21,215 bases of DNA. It comes from an uncultured Alphaproteobacteria bacterium. Lineage in GTDB: Bacteria; Pseudomonadota; Alphaproteobacteria; CAAHEQ01; UBA3637. A program made the position numbers and the translations under genes. Location of the stretch: contig CANREI010000016.1 in the NCBI GenBank assembly GCA_947629595.1, positions 1 to 21,215 of the forward strand, read 5' to 3'. Under the pieces are notes generated by a model that made no database searches, had not been told where the DNA came from, and worked only from the letters and a program-made list of their open reading frames with translations. Numbering within the stretch: the first letter of the stretch is position 1; each line of letters starts with the position of its first letter. Of the stretch, positions 14,196 to 21,134 are shown piece by piece.

Positions 14196-15182
14196 TTATT
14201 CTTTGCGTAACGGTCTGGCCAACATTTCTTTTAAAACCTCGTGAATGGGTTTTTTGTGATATAAAACGGCTTCAACCGATTCGCAAATCGGTAAGTCGAC
14301 TTGAAGTTGGCGCGCCCGTTTCATCACCGAAGAGGCCGTTGCCACACCCTCAACCGTTTTGGTGCAGGTTTTTAAAACACTCTCGGCATCACCCGCTTCG
14401 CCGACGGCAAATCCGAACGAATAATTCCGTGATTGTCGGCTGTTAGCCGTTAACATTAAATCGCCGATACCGCAAAGGCCTAAAACACTTTCTTTCTTGC
14501 CGCCCAACGCAACGGCAAACCGCGACATTTCCGCCAATCCGCGCGTGAGAAGTGCCGCACGGGCATTATCGCCCAACCGACACCCGTCGGAAATACCCGA
14601 AGCAATGGCCAACACGTTTTTAATGGCACCGCACACTTCCGGCGTGATTAAATCGGTGGAAGAATACGGGCGAAAATAATCGGTTTTCAAATAACGGCAC
14701 ACTCTGTCTGCCAACATTTGTGAGGGCGAAGCAATGGTAACTGCCGTGGGACAGCCTTTCGCCACTTCCGTTGCAAAATTCGGCCCCGATAACACAACCA
14801 ACGGTGTTTGCGGTCGAATTTCATTCACGATTTCACTTAACAAACACCCGGTTGAGAGTTCAATTCCTTTGGCACATAACACAACCGGCGTTACGGTTTT
14901 TAAAAACGGTGCCATTTCGGTAAAAACGGATCGGGTAAATTGCGCCGGTGCAACAAGTAAAACACAATCCGCCCACAAAAGCACTTCTTTCATATCATTG
15001 GTGGCTTTAATTGTGTCGGGAAGTGTTGCCGTCGGTAAAAAGGAGGTGTGATGCGTTTCGTTAATGGTGCGAACCGTTTCGGGTTCAAGCGCCCATAACC
15101 GTACATTATTTTTTGCTTTTGCGGCCGTTACGGCCAACGCCGTTCCCCATGCTCCTGCGCCGATAACACCGATATTTGCCAT
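14196..15182 (-). CDS. gpsA: Glycerol-3-phosphate dehydrogenase [NAD(P)+]
   Basis: A 328-residue protein that makes sn-glycerol-3-phosphate from dihydroxyacetone phosphate for phospholipid synthesis in the cytoplasm. The N-terminus NIGVIGAGAWGTALA is the dinucleotide-binding loop. LCAKGIE, LSGPNFA, CGAIKNVLAIASGI (with the catalytic Lys) and GLCGIGDLMLT are hallmark segments of the family. The length is normal. The start at 15182 (MANIGV) is preferred: AAAGGAG (15188-15194) lies 5 nt upstream, whereas an in-frame GTG at 15188 would overlap that ribosome site. The site itself overlaps the stop of the upstream aas-like gene, 10 bp away, so the two form a lipid-synthesis operon. Confidence 0.97.
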   Translation of the reverse strand: MANIGVIGAGAWGTALAVTAAKAKNNVRLWALEPETVRTINETHHTSFLPTATLPDTIKATNDMKEVLLWADCVLLVAPAQFTRSVFTEMAPFLKTVTPVVLCAKGIELSTGCLLSEIVNEIRPQTPLVVLSGPNFATEVAKGCPTAVTIASPSQMLADRVCRYLKTDYFRPYSSTDLITPEVCGAIKNVLAIASGISDGCRLGDNARAALLTRGLAEMSRFAVALGGKKESVLGLCGIGDLMLTANSRQSRNYSFGFAVGEAGDAESVLKTCTKTVEGVATASSVMKRARQLQVDLPICESVEAVLYHKKPIHEVLKEMLARPLRKE

Positions 15183-15192
15183 GTACACTCCT

Positions 15193-18100
15193 TTATTTTC
15201 CTGTTTCTTTTAAAGCCATTTCCTTTGCGGTCACATAATCGAATTTGCCGGTTCCCAAAAGGGGCGGTTGATCGGTGACGATAATGCGGGACGGCAATCC
15301 CAGTTCGGTAATGCCTGCCGCTTTAAAGGCACTGACCAACTCATCGCGCGTGATATCCTTGCAGGTGGTAATTAAAACAATCTGTTCGCCTTTTTTGGCA
15401 TCGGGAATGTTAACGGCACCCGAAATAAAATCGGGATATCGTTTTTCAACAACCATTTCCACTGCCGGCAATGATACCATCTCGCCGCCGATTTTGGCAA
15501 AGCGTTTGCAACGGCCTTTAATAGATATATAGCCTTCTTCATCCACAGAAACAATATCCCCCGTATCATACCAACCGTCATGCGGCGGATCTAATTGAAG
15601 CGGCGCGGTATGGCGCATATAGCCTTGCATAATATTCGGCCCCTTCACCCATAATTCCTGCCCTTCGGTAATGCCTTCGACCGGCTTTAATTTGTAATGC
15701 ATACCGGGCAAAAGACGGCCGACAGAGTCTTTTTTGGCATGCAAAAACGTATTAACGGCAATAAACGGCGAACATTCCGTTGCGCCGTATCCTTCCAAAA
15801 TACGAACACCGAATTTTTCCGCCCAAATACGCCGTGTTTCTTCTTTTACCTTTTCGGCACCCGAGGCTACAATGCGCAGGCTGTTAAAATCATACGGATT
15901 GGCGCACTTGGCATAGCCGGCCAAAAAGGTATCCGTTCCGAAGAAAACGGTTGCTTTCACCGACGCGCAAATTTCCGGAATAATCCGATAATGCAGCGGC
16001 GTGGGATATAACACCGTTTTAATGCCCAGTAACAGCGGTAAAACAACGCCGGCACCCAGTCCGAAAGAGTGGAACATAGGCAAGCAATTTAAAAACACGT
16101 CATTCGGATACACATCAAAAATAGAGGGTAATTGATAACAGTTGGATAAAATGTTTTTATGCGATAAAAAGACGGCTTTCGGAAACCCTTCCGTTCCCGA
16201 TGTAAACAACACAACGGCGGTATCATCGGGCGTAACCTTTCGTTCGCATGTTTTTTGATAAATCGTTTTCGGACATAAAGCGCCCGCCATACCGATGAGC
16301 TCATCTTTCGTTTTTAACGAGGGTTTTAAATCTTCCAAATAAACAACGCGAATTTTATTTTTTTCCAATGCCTCAATCAAGTGTTCCAACTTTGCCATAT
16401 TCACAACTTTATGTGCCGTAATAACGGTTCTTAACCCGATTGTTTCGCAGGTGGACACAACCTGTTTCGGGCCGGATGTAAAGTTAATCATGGCCGGTAT
16501 TTTACCGAAAGCGTGTAAGCCGAAAAAGGCAATGGCACAAGCGTTGGATGTGGGAATCATTAAGCCGACGTATTTTTCATCACCGACGGCACGTTGCATT
16601 AAGCGCCCTAAAATGAAAGCTTTCAAGAAAAACAGGCAAAACTTTACGGGTTTGCGCGACGTATCTTCCATAATGGGTTTTAAATATCCCGCCATGTGCA
16701 TGGAATCGGAAACGGCTTCAAACAAGGTTCTGTTTTTATCATAGCTGTCAAACGTCATTTGCATTAAAATATCGTGCAACTTAGAACTTGACTTTTCCCG
16801 AATTTCCCGCGTGGTCATTTCTTCGGGGAATTGGAAACTTACCGGTTCCAAAATATTTAAGGTGATTTTCGGCAACAGTTTAAAGACGAATTTTGTGCCT
16901 AAAATGCGAGAGAAAACGGCATTTGAAGCCCCGTCAATCCGAATAGGCAATAACGGCGCGTTACTTTTCACCGCCATCATGGCCGGCGCTTCATAAATTT
17001 TCATACGCGTATTACCGCCGTCAATAATGCCTTCGGTTAAAATCATACAAAGCTTATTTTCGTTTAATTGTTCCACCATATATTTCACGGCGAACGGACT
17101 TTGCGGATCGAGCGGGCGCACATCCGTTAAATTGGTCATAAACTTGACAAGCGTTTTTTCAATCAGCTGATCACTCACGGCAAACGTAATTTCTTCATCT
17201 AAAAAGGCGGAAATTAACAAAACGTCCATATAAGAAGTATGATTGGGAATAATCAACGCTTTTTGTCCGGCTTTCTTTAAGTTTTCAATTCCCTTCACTT
17301 CCACTTTAAATAAAAAGCTTAAAACCCGACGGAACACTTTTTTTCGCGCATCCATCGGAAGCAGTCGAATCATATAAACGGCAATCAGCAGATTGGCAAC
17401 GGCATAAATAAGCAAAATATTCAACACACCGAAGGATAATATTGTTAAACTTAACGTAATCATTAACGAAGCCACAACGGCGCAGGCGTTCACCATATTG
17501 GAAAAGGCCATCATGCGCCCCATCATGAATTTCGGTGTTTTTAACTGAATTAACGTGTAAAACGGAATCATATAGAAAGCCGCCAACGCGCCCAACACCA
17601 AAACATCAATCATAATGCACCAATAATTAAAACCGGTGGTGAGCATTTGAAAAACGGTAATATTTTTAGCCAATACAATTTGTTGCGCATTGGAGCTGGC
17701 AAAAATAAAGTTAAACAAAAAAAGCGAAATCAGCAAACAAACAACGCATGTATGCGCGCCCATATTATTTTTACGCGAAAAACGGGCATAAAGAATGCCG
17801 CCTAAAATATACCCGACAGTAAAAATGCCGGCGGATAAAAACATAACAACCGACCAGCGGGCATGTAACACGGTTCGGCCGTAATCGGCGGAGAAAAAGA
17901 AAATCACCGTTGAAATCATCCAAAACCAGGCAATGCCGACTAAATATGTCCACATATCAAAGTGATGTTTCAGCTTTTCCGACACAAAACCGAAAGCCTT
18001 ATAGGGGTTGCGATAAATAACGGTCTCCTGATCGGCCGGATCGTTTGGCTCAATTTTTAAAGAAATCATAAAACTGATAACGGATAAAATAAATCCCGGC

Positions 18101-18618
18101 AGGCAAACAGCCATATAGGCCACATCAAACTTTAAAATGCTGGTTAATAACAGGCATGACAAACCGGAGGCAAAAATAACGCCGATTTTCATTAAAACGT
18201 TACCCGCATTTAATTTTGCGGGCGCGATTAACTCGGTAATCAGCGACGTATCCAAAACCTTTTGACAGGCATTGATGAGCCCCATGGCAATTAAAATGCT
18301 TAAAAACAAAACGGGAGAATCCAACGAAATACCCACAAGCGCCATGCCCATAATGCCGATTTCACACAGCCGAACAACGCGCAAACATTTTGCCTTGGAA
18401 TATTTATCGGCAATTTGTCCGATATAGCAGGTGGCAAAGCAAAACGAAAGCGCATACAAAACAACAGCCATAATCATAAAAACGGGATTGGGTTGAGTGA
18501 GTTTGTATGTGACTAAAAAGAGGAAAACATAGCGAATAAATCCCTCGTTGATGGCCGACAAAAAACGGGAGGCCAATAACGGTAAAAATTTTTTATTTTT
18601 AAATAATTGCGCAAACAT
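15193..18618 (-). CDS. Fused MFS transporter / PlsC acyltransferase / acyl-ACP synthetase (Aas-like)
   Basis: A 1141-residue protein with three parts. Residues 1-425 form about 12 membrane segments of an LplT-like MFS transporter. Residues 430-640 form a PlsC-type acyltransferase with NHTSYMD (459-465, the NHx4D motif) and a TEGII segment (528-532). Residues 650-1141 form an AMP-forming ligase with LFTSGTEGFPKA (from 804), EGYGATECSP, WYDTGDIV and a C-terminal GTGKFDY carrying the catalytic Lys. In E. coli the functions are split between LplT and Aas, which import and re-acylate lysophospholipid at the inner membrane; here one polypeptide has all three. The start at 18618 (MFAQLF) follows GAGG by 7 nt; a longer frame from 18660 begins inside the promoter region and lacks a ribosome site. 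Confidence 0.93.
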   Translation of the reverse strand: MFAQLFKNKKFLPLLASRFLSAINEGFIRYVFLFLVTYKLTQPNPVFMIMAVVLYALSFCFATCYIGQIADKYSKAKCLRVVRLCEIGIMGMALVGISLDSPVLFLSILIAMGLINACQKVLDTSLITELIAPAKLNAGNVLMKIGVIFASGLSCLLLTSILKFDVAYMAVCLPGFILSVISFMISLKIEPNDPADQETVIYRNPYKAFGFVSEKLKHHFDMWTYLVGIAWFWMISTVIFFFSADYGRTVLHARWSVVMFLSAGIFTVGYILGGILYARFSRKNNMGAHTCVVCLLISLFLFNFIFASSNAQQIVLAKNITVFQMLTTGFNYWCIMIDVLVLGALAAFYMIPFYTLIQLKTPKFMMGRMMAFSNMVNACAVVASLMITLSLTILSFGVLNILLIYAVANLLIAVYMIRLLPMDARKKVFRRVLSFLFKVEVKGIENLKKAGQKALIIPNHTSYMDVLLISAFLDEEITFAVSDQLIEKTLVKFMTNLTDVRPLDPQSPFAVKYMVEQLNENKLCMILTEGIIDGGNTRMKIYEAPAMMAVKSNAPLLPIRIDGASNAVFSRILGTKFVFKLLPKITLNILEPVSFQFPEEMTTREIREKSSSKLHDILMQMTFDSYDKNRTLFEAVSDSMHMAGYLKPIMEDTSRKPVKFCLFFLKAFILGRLMQRAVGDEKYVGLMIPTSNACAIAFFGLHAFGKIPAMINFTSGPKQVVSTCETIGLRTVITAHKVVNMAKLEHLIEALEKNKIRVVYLEDLKPSLKTKDELIGMAGALCPKTIYQKTCERKVTPDDTAVVLFTSGTEGFPKAVFLSHKNILSNCYQLPSIFDVYPNDVFLNCLPMFHSFGLGAGVVLPLLLGIKTVLYPTPLHYRIIPEICASVKATVFFGTDTFLAGYAKCANPYDFNSLRIVASGAEKVKEETRRIWAEKFGVRILEGYGATECSPFIAVNTFLHAKKDSVGRLLPGMHYKLKPVEGITEGQELWVKGPNIMQGYMRHTAPLQLDPPHDGWYDTGDIVSVDEEGYISIKGRCKRFAKIGGEMVSLPAVEMVVEKRYPDFISGAVNIPDAKKGEQIVLITTCKDITRDELVSAFKAAGITELGLPSRIIVTDQPPLLGTGKFDYVTAKEMALKETGK

Positions 18619-18648
18619 ATCAATACCTCGTTTTAACAAAAACAAGTC

Positions 18649-18677
18649 TTTATAGCACATAAACGTTTATTATTCAA
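18649..18677 (-). promoter_or_regulatory. Promoter of the aas-like/gpsA operon with an internal palindrome
   Basis: On the minus strand TTGAAT (18677-18672) and TATAAA (18654-18649) are 17 nt apart, predicting a start near 18642 and a leader of about 24 nt. The spacer holds a perfect 12-bp palindrome ATAAACGTTTAT (18659-18670), a candidate repressor site. Confidence 0.6.
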
Positions 18678-18759
18678 GAAAAAAGCGCAAAAAGCATACA
18701 AATGATGATTTTAAAACCCGTTTTATAATCAAGGCAAACCGTTTTTTTGAGGGGTATTT

Positions 18760-18950
18760 ATTTTTTTGGGGGGAGACATTCGGAGTTTTTTTTCTTAATT
18801 TTCGGGTGATGGAATTGTTTTGAAGGAGATATGTTTATTTTTTGGAGGAAAGAGGCGTTTTTTCTTTTTATTTTCGGTTGATGATAATTTTTTTGAGAGG
18901 ATATATTGGTTTTTCCCCTTATTTTCAGGCAGATGATAGTTGATGATCGG
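18760..18950. repeat. Degenerate repeated half-hairpins in a 667-bp intergenic region
   Basis: Three imperfect repeats, TTAATTTTCGGGTGATGG (near 18795), TTTATTTTCGGTTGATGA (near 18868) and TTATTTTCAGGCAGATGA (near 18919), resemble the 5' arm plus GGATG part of the hairpin elements further right, but have no matching 3' arm. The stretch between them is G/T-biased. It looks like decayed copies or failed insertions. The gap 18619-19285 holds only the aas promoter, these remnants and three full hairpins; I see no gene in it. Confidence 0.4.
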
Positions 18951-18953
18951 GAG

Positions 18954-19028
18954 GCTTTTCTTATTTTCGGCGGGAAGTGTCGGCGCATGGAATATGGGAC
19001 AGCGCGGTGTGCCGAAAATAAGAAAGGC
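18954..19028. repeat. Hairpin element, divergent copy D
   Basis: The outer arms 18954-18971 and 19011-19028 pair over 18 positions with one G-U (core TTATTTTCGGC/GCCGAAAATAA). The inner segment starts GGGAAGT and ends GCGGTGT, similar to the GGATGT and GCTATGT loops of the other copies, but the inner helix is poor. It is probably a relative that has drifted inside. Confidence 0.6.
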
Positions 19029-19053
19029 AGAGAACGGAAATTGTGTCTCTGTC

Positions 19054-19117
19054 TCTCATTCTCGGCGGATGTGGGACGTCGCGAAAAGTGACGTCCTGCT
19101 ATGTGCCGAGAATGAGA
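19054..19117. repeat. Hairpin element, copy B with entirely different helices
   Basis: Outer arms TCTCATTCTCGGC (19054-19066) and GCCGAGAATGAGA (19105-19117) pair perfectly. GGATGT (19067-19072) faces GCTATGT (19098-19104). The inner helix GGGACGTC/GACGTCCT (8 bp, one G-U) closes a 9-nt loop. Only the internal loops and the five closing pairs TCGGC/GCCGA are shared with copies A and C, while all other paired bases differ. This is what selection on a shape would leave. Confidence 0.8.
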
Positions 19118-19190
19118 AAGAAAAGGCAGTGAGTCGAAAGCGGCATATTTATTTAATATACCACTCTATTACCTGTATATGGCACTCTCT

Positions 19191-19264
19191 CTTTTTTCCT
19201 CTATCGGCGGATGTGACAGACGGCTTTATGTCGTCTGTCGCTATGGGCCGATAGAGGGAAAGGG
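19191..19264. repeat. Hairpin element, copy C, just beyond the lectin-pilin stop
   Basis: Outer arms 19191-19208 and 19247-19264 pair over 18 bp with several G-U. GGATGT (19209-19214) faces GCTATGG (19240-19246). Inner helix GACAGACG/CGTCTGTC, loop of 9 nt. It is nearly identical to copy A inside, but the outer arm has changed on both sides (TTCTATCGGC/GCCGATAGGG in A against CTCTATCGGC/GCCGATAGAG here). It ends 21 bp from the stop codon of the gene at 19286-20611. Confidence 0.8.
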
Positions 19265-19285
19265 AATGCGGCAGGCGGGCTGGCC

Positions 19286-20611
19286 TCACTCACATAAGGC
19301 GGCGTAGGCGAAGCCGTGGTAGCGAGTGTCGTTGCTGACGAGACCATTGTCGTTGTTGCCGAGACCATTGTCGAGGTAGACGATGTACGCGCTGCAGGAA
19401 TCATTACCGTACAAATCGGACAACCAATAGTAACTCCCAATTTTTCTAGACAACCCTTTTATCGTATCTGATAGTTCACCACTTGTCCCTGTTTTATAAC
19501 AATAACCATATCCGTTGCTCTTGATTTGAGCCTCAGATTCAGAAGAACACTGCAAATCAGCCAGACTTACCATGCTTTTATTATGACTTTCACAGAAATT
19601 CTGGGCACTCCACCAAGTCATCCACTCAAATTTCACAAAAAATTCTTTGTTATTTACCTTTATCTTTACGTTAGGCGTATTACTTTTGCATTTTCCTTTA
19701 CCGTCTTGTTTAGTACAATCGCCGGAACTGCTAAAATAGCAATACTGACCTGTTCCACAATCCGTATTTTCATTGCATTCTTTGGTTTCTTCTTGTTTTT
19801 CACACCGGTCGCCTGCATAACCGTCCTCACAATAGCAGAAAGATCCTATTCCATTAGGATCACCGCCGGAATAATACAGCAACCGCCCATGTCCGCTACA
19901 ATCACCGGTAACCGTTGTCACAGTCGTAGTGGTTAAAGTGGTTGTTGATTCTGTCGTCGTTGTAGCCTCCGTTGTCGTGGTTTCAGGCGTCGTTGATTCT
20001 GTTGTGGTCGTTGTTGATGTAACCGGCTCCGTCACTTCCGGCGCGGGCGTGTGAGTTTCCGGTCCCTCCGGCCGCGGGATGCCACCCTCAACCGTGGTAT
20101 CCGTGTCAAAAAATACCGTTACGGTGTTACCCGTGTCATTACATTCATTATCTCCGCCGTTAATTTCACTGTCATAATAATAGGCCATACCGAATACCGC
20201 GTCACCCAGCATATTACATACCCGTTTCGGAAGACCCGTTGCCGTCATGGAATACATTGTTTCATCAAGATATTGACAGTCATGCCCGAAACTTGCTTCT
20301 TCCCCGCAAGCATATTCGAATCCGTAATCCACCGTGCGAAACTTACCCTCATCATAAGGCGACCCGAGCGAAAGCGTTACGCCGTCGGGATTTCCCTTTT
20401 GTAAAAGCATAGCCAACTGGGCGCTGTTGAGATTCATTTCGTAAAGAATCTGATTCGACACATGCTTATCCATTCCCCACCGATACCCGGTAATGCCACC
20501 GATGCTTAAAACGCCGATAATGGCCAACACCCCCAGCATTTCAACCATTGAACGGCCTTCTTGGGCTTGATTTTGAACTTGTTTTAATTGCTTATTTTTT
20601 TGTTTTTTCAT
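19286..20611 (-). CDS. Pilin-like surface protein with Thr-rich stalk, EGF-like module and C-type-lectin-like domain
   Basis: A 441-residue protein. Type IV prepilin-like signal: EG/RSMVEMLGVLAIIGVL with cleavage after Gly19 and Glu24 at +5. Residues 50-180 are a globular region similar in layout to the VWA pilin at 9214 (SPYDEG, KRVCNMLGDA). Residues 186-236 are a Thr/Glu/Pro stalk. Residues 238-270 are EGF-like (CSGHGRL ... FCYCEDGYAGDRC). Residues 318-440 are a C-type-lectin-like fold: WMTWWSAQNFC, MVSLADLQC, YYWLSDL, YHGFAYAALC. It is predicted to be displayed outside the cell through the pilin helix and to bind a ligand. The last ~35 codons have a strikingly different base pattern (separate entry). 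GGGAGG precedes the ATG. Confidence 0.85.
   Translation of the reverse strand: MKKQKNKQLKQVQNQAQEGRSMVEMLGVLAIIGVLSIGGITGYRWGMDKHVSNQILYEMNLNSAQLAMLLQKGNPDGVTLSLGSPYDEGKFRTVDYGFEYACGEEASFGHDCQYLDETMYSMTATGLPKRVCNMLGDAVFGMAYYYDSEINGGDNECNDTGNTVTVFFDTDTTVEGGIPRPEGPETHTPAPEVTEPVTSTTTTTESTTPETTTTEATTTTESTTTLTTTTVTTVTGDCSGHGRLLYYSGGDPNGIGSFCYCEDGYAGDRCEKQEETKECNENTDCGTGQYCYFSSSGDCTKQDGKGKCKSNTPNVKIKVNNKEFFVKFEWMTWWSAQNFCESHNKSMVSLADLQCSSESEAQIKSNGYGYCYKTGTSGELSDTIKGLSRKIGSYYWLSDLYGNDSCSAYIVYLDNGLGNNDNGLVSNDTRYHGFAYAALCE
19298..19399 (-). other. Candidate DGR variable region at the end of the lectin domain
   Basis: Codons 405-438 of the lectin pilin: 28 of 34 end in C (TAC, GTC, CTC, GAC, AAC, AGC, CGC, GCC), while the rest of the gene uses mixed AT-rich codons. 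NNC codons rich in N, D, S, Y and G at the C-terminus of a C-type-lectin fold are the signature of adenine-directed mutagenesis of AAC codons in diversity-generating retroelements. GC-rich sequence continues past the stop to the hairpin at 19264. Neither template repeat nor reverse transcriptase is visible here, so this is a candidate only. Confidence 0.5.
19331..19372 (-). repeat. Two 21-bp tandem repeats inside the candidate variable region
   Basis: On the coding strand GACAATGGTCTCGGCAACAAC is followed directly by a second unit with the same first 13 bases and three later differences nearby (G to T, A to G), encoding DNGLGNN then DNGLVSN. A third partial unit (GAC ACT) follows. Confidence 0.8.
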
Positions 20612-20636
20612 GGTTCTTCCTCCCGTGTTCTATCTT

Positions 20637-20741
20637 TCAATTGTATAAATTAAACGTACCTTTAATGCAACGCGGATTCGGGGGTAAAATTACCCTCAAA
20701 AATTGCCAAAATAACCGTTTTATAACATGTTGATATTGCAT
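20637..20741 (-). CDS. Small leader ORF (34 residues) before the lectin-pilin gene
   Basis: Counterpart of 9088-9195. ATG at 20741 follows GGAGG at the same 8-nt distance. The product starts MQYQHVIKRLF and shares QFLRVILP and NPRCIKGTF with copy 1. The stop TGA at 20637-20639 lies 25 bp before the adhesin ATG. Conservation without frameshift between two diverged copies supports translation, but three synonymous changes against several replacing ones do not show strong protein-level selection. Confidence 0.5.
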   Translation of the reverse strand: MQYQHVIKRLFWQFLRVILPPNPRCIKGTFNLYN

Positions 20742-20790
20742 TAAAATTACCTCCATATAAATTTTTTTTGAAAAAATGCAAAAAAAGTGT

Positions 20791-20818
20791 TGCAAAAAAC
20801 GTACGTTTTTTTGGTGCA
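20791..20818. promoter_or_regulatory. A-tract/CGTACG palindrome in leader copy 2
   Basis: Read on the minus strand: TGCACC, seven A, CGTACG, TTTTTTGCA. The central 18 bp AAAAAACGTACGTTTTTT are a perfect palindrome (20794-20811). Same position relative to terminator and ribosome site as in copy 1. Confidence 0.45.
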
Positions 20819-20823
20819 TATTC

Positions 20824-20850
20824 AAAAAAAATCGCCTTGATGAGAGGCGA
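20824..20850 (-). terminator. Intrinsic terminator closing leader RNA copy 2
   Basis: On the minus strand the stem TCGCCT/AGGCGA with the same 7-nt loop as copy 1 is followed by eight T. It is unchanged between the copies, whereas the RNA upstream has diverged. Confidence 0.8.
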
Positions 20851-21021
20851 CCGGAAGTTGGAAACTATCTGGAATAGTGCGATATATTGACCAAAAGGCT
20901 ATTTTACCGCCTTCCGGCCACTTGAGCAAATCTCTTTTGGTTGCTCAAAAGAGAATAACTTTGTCCATTAAGGACTTTTCCAGAGAGGTTTCCATACCTC
21001 GGGGCACACATCACTTGCCTT
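20824..21021 (-). ncRNA. Structured leader RNA, copy 2 (about 198 nt)
   Basis: Same plan as copy 1 and, from inferred start to terminator, the same length despite internal length changes. The long-range helix is GGCCGGAAG (20919-20911 on the minus strand) with CTTCCGGTC (20857-20849). Inside it, GCGGT/ATCGC replaces GTAGT/ACTGC of copy 1. The upstream variable hairpin is TCTCTTTTG/CAAAAGAGA instead of TCCCTT/AAGGGA. TTGAGCAA in that hairpin can also pair with TTGCTCAA just after it, a possible alternative fold or pseudoknot. Function unknown. Confidence 0.65.
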
Positions 21022-21027
21022 GCTTTC

Positions 21028-21056
21028 AGAATAAAAGCTTTTCATACCAATGTCAA
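21028..21056 (-). promoter_or_regulatory. Sigma-70-type promoter of leader copy 2
   Basis: On the minus strand TTGACA (21056-21051) and TATTCT (21033-21028) are separated by 17 nt, exactly as in copy 1. Expected start near 21021. Confidence 0.75.
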
Positions 21057-21134
21057 GCAGAAAAAAAGAGAATCAAAAGTTTTTTAAATTGAAAGCGTTT
21101 ATCTTTTTGCCTTATTATCAGATAATTCAATCGG

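Larger units (their letters stand above)
20645..21065 (-). repeat. Adhesin leader cassette, copy 2
   Basis: Homologous to 8750-9186 in inverted orientation. The order of parts is the same: promoter, structured RNA, terminator, palindrome, ribosome site, small ORF, pilin-like gene. This accounts for the gene-free stretch 20742-21134. Confidence 0.9.

Noticed and set aside
18758..18988. Minus-strand open frame rich in Lys and Ser
   Set aside because: It is a translation of the degenerate half-hairpin repeats, has no ribosome site and no recognisable protein character.
19054..19264. Hairpin elements as integron attC sites or CRISPR repeats
   Set aside because: No GTTRRRY/RYYYAAC boxes or gene cassettes are present, spacing is irregular, and the arms are not identical repeats with unique spacers.
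19526..20404. Plus-strand open frames opposite the lectin-pilin gene
   Set aside because: They are antisense shadows of a well-supported gene with coherent domains, and they lack ribosome sites.
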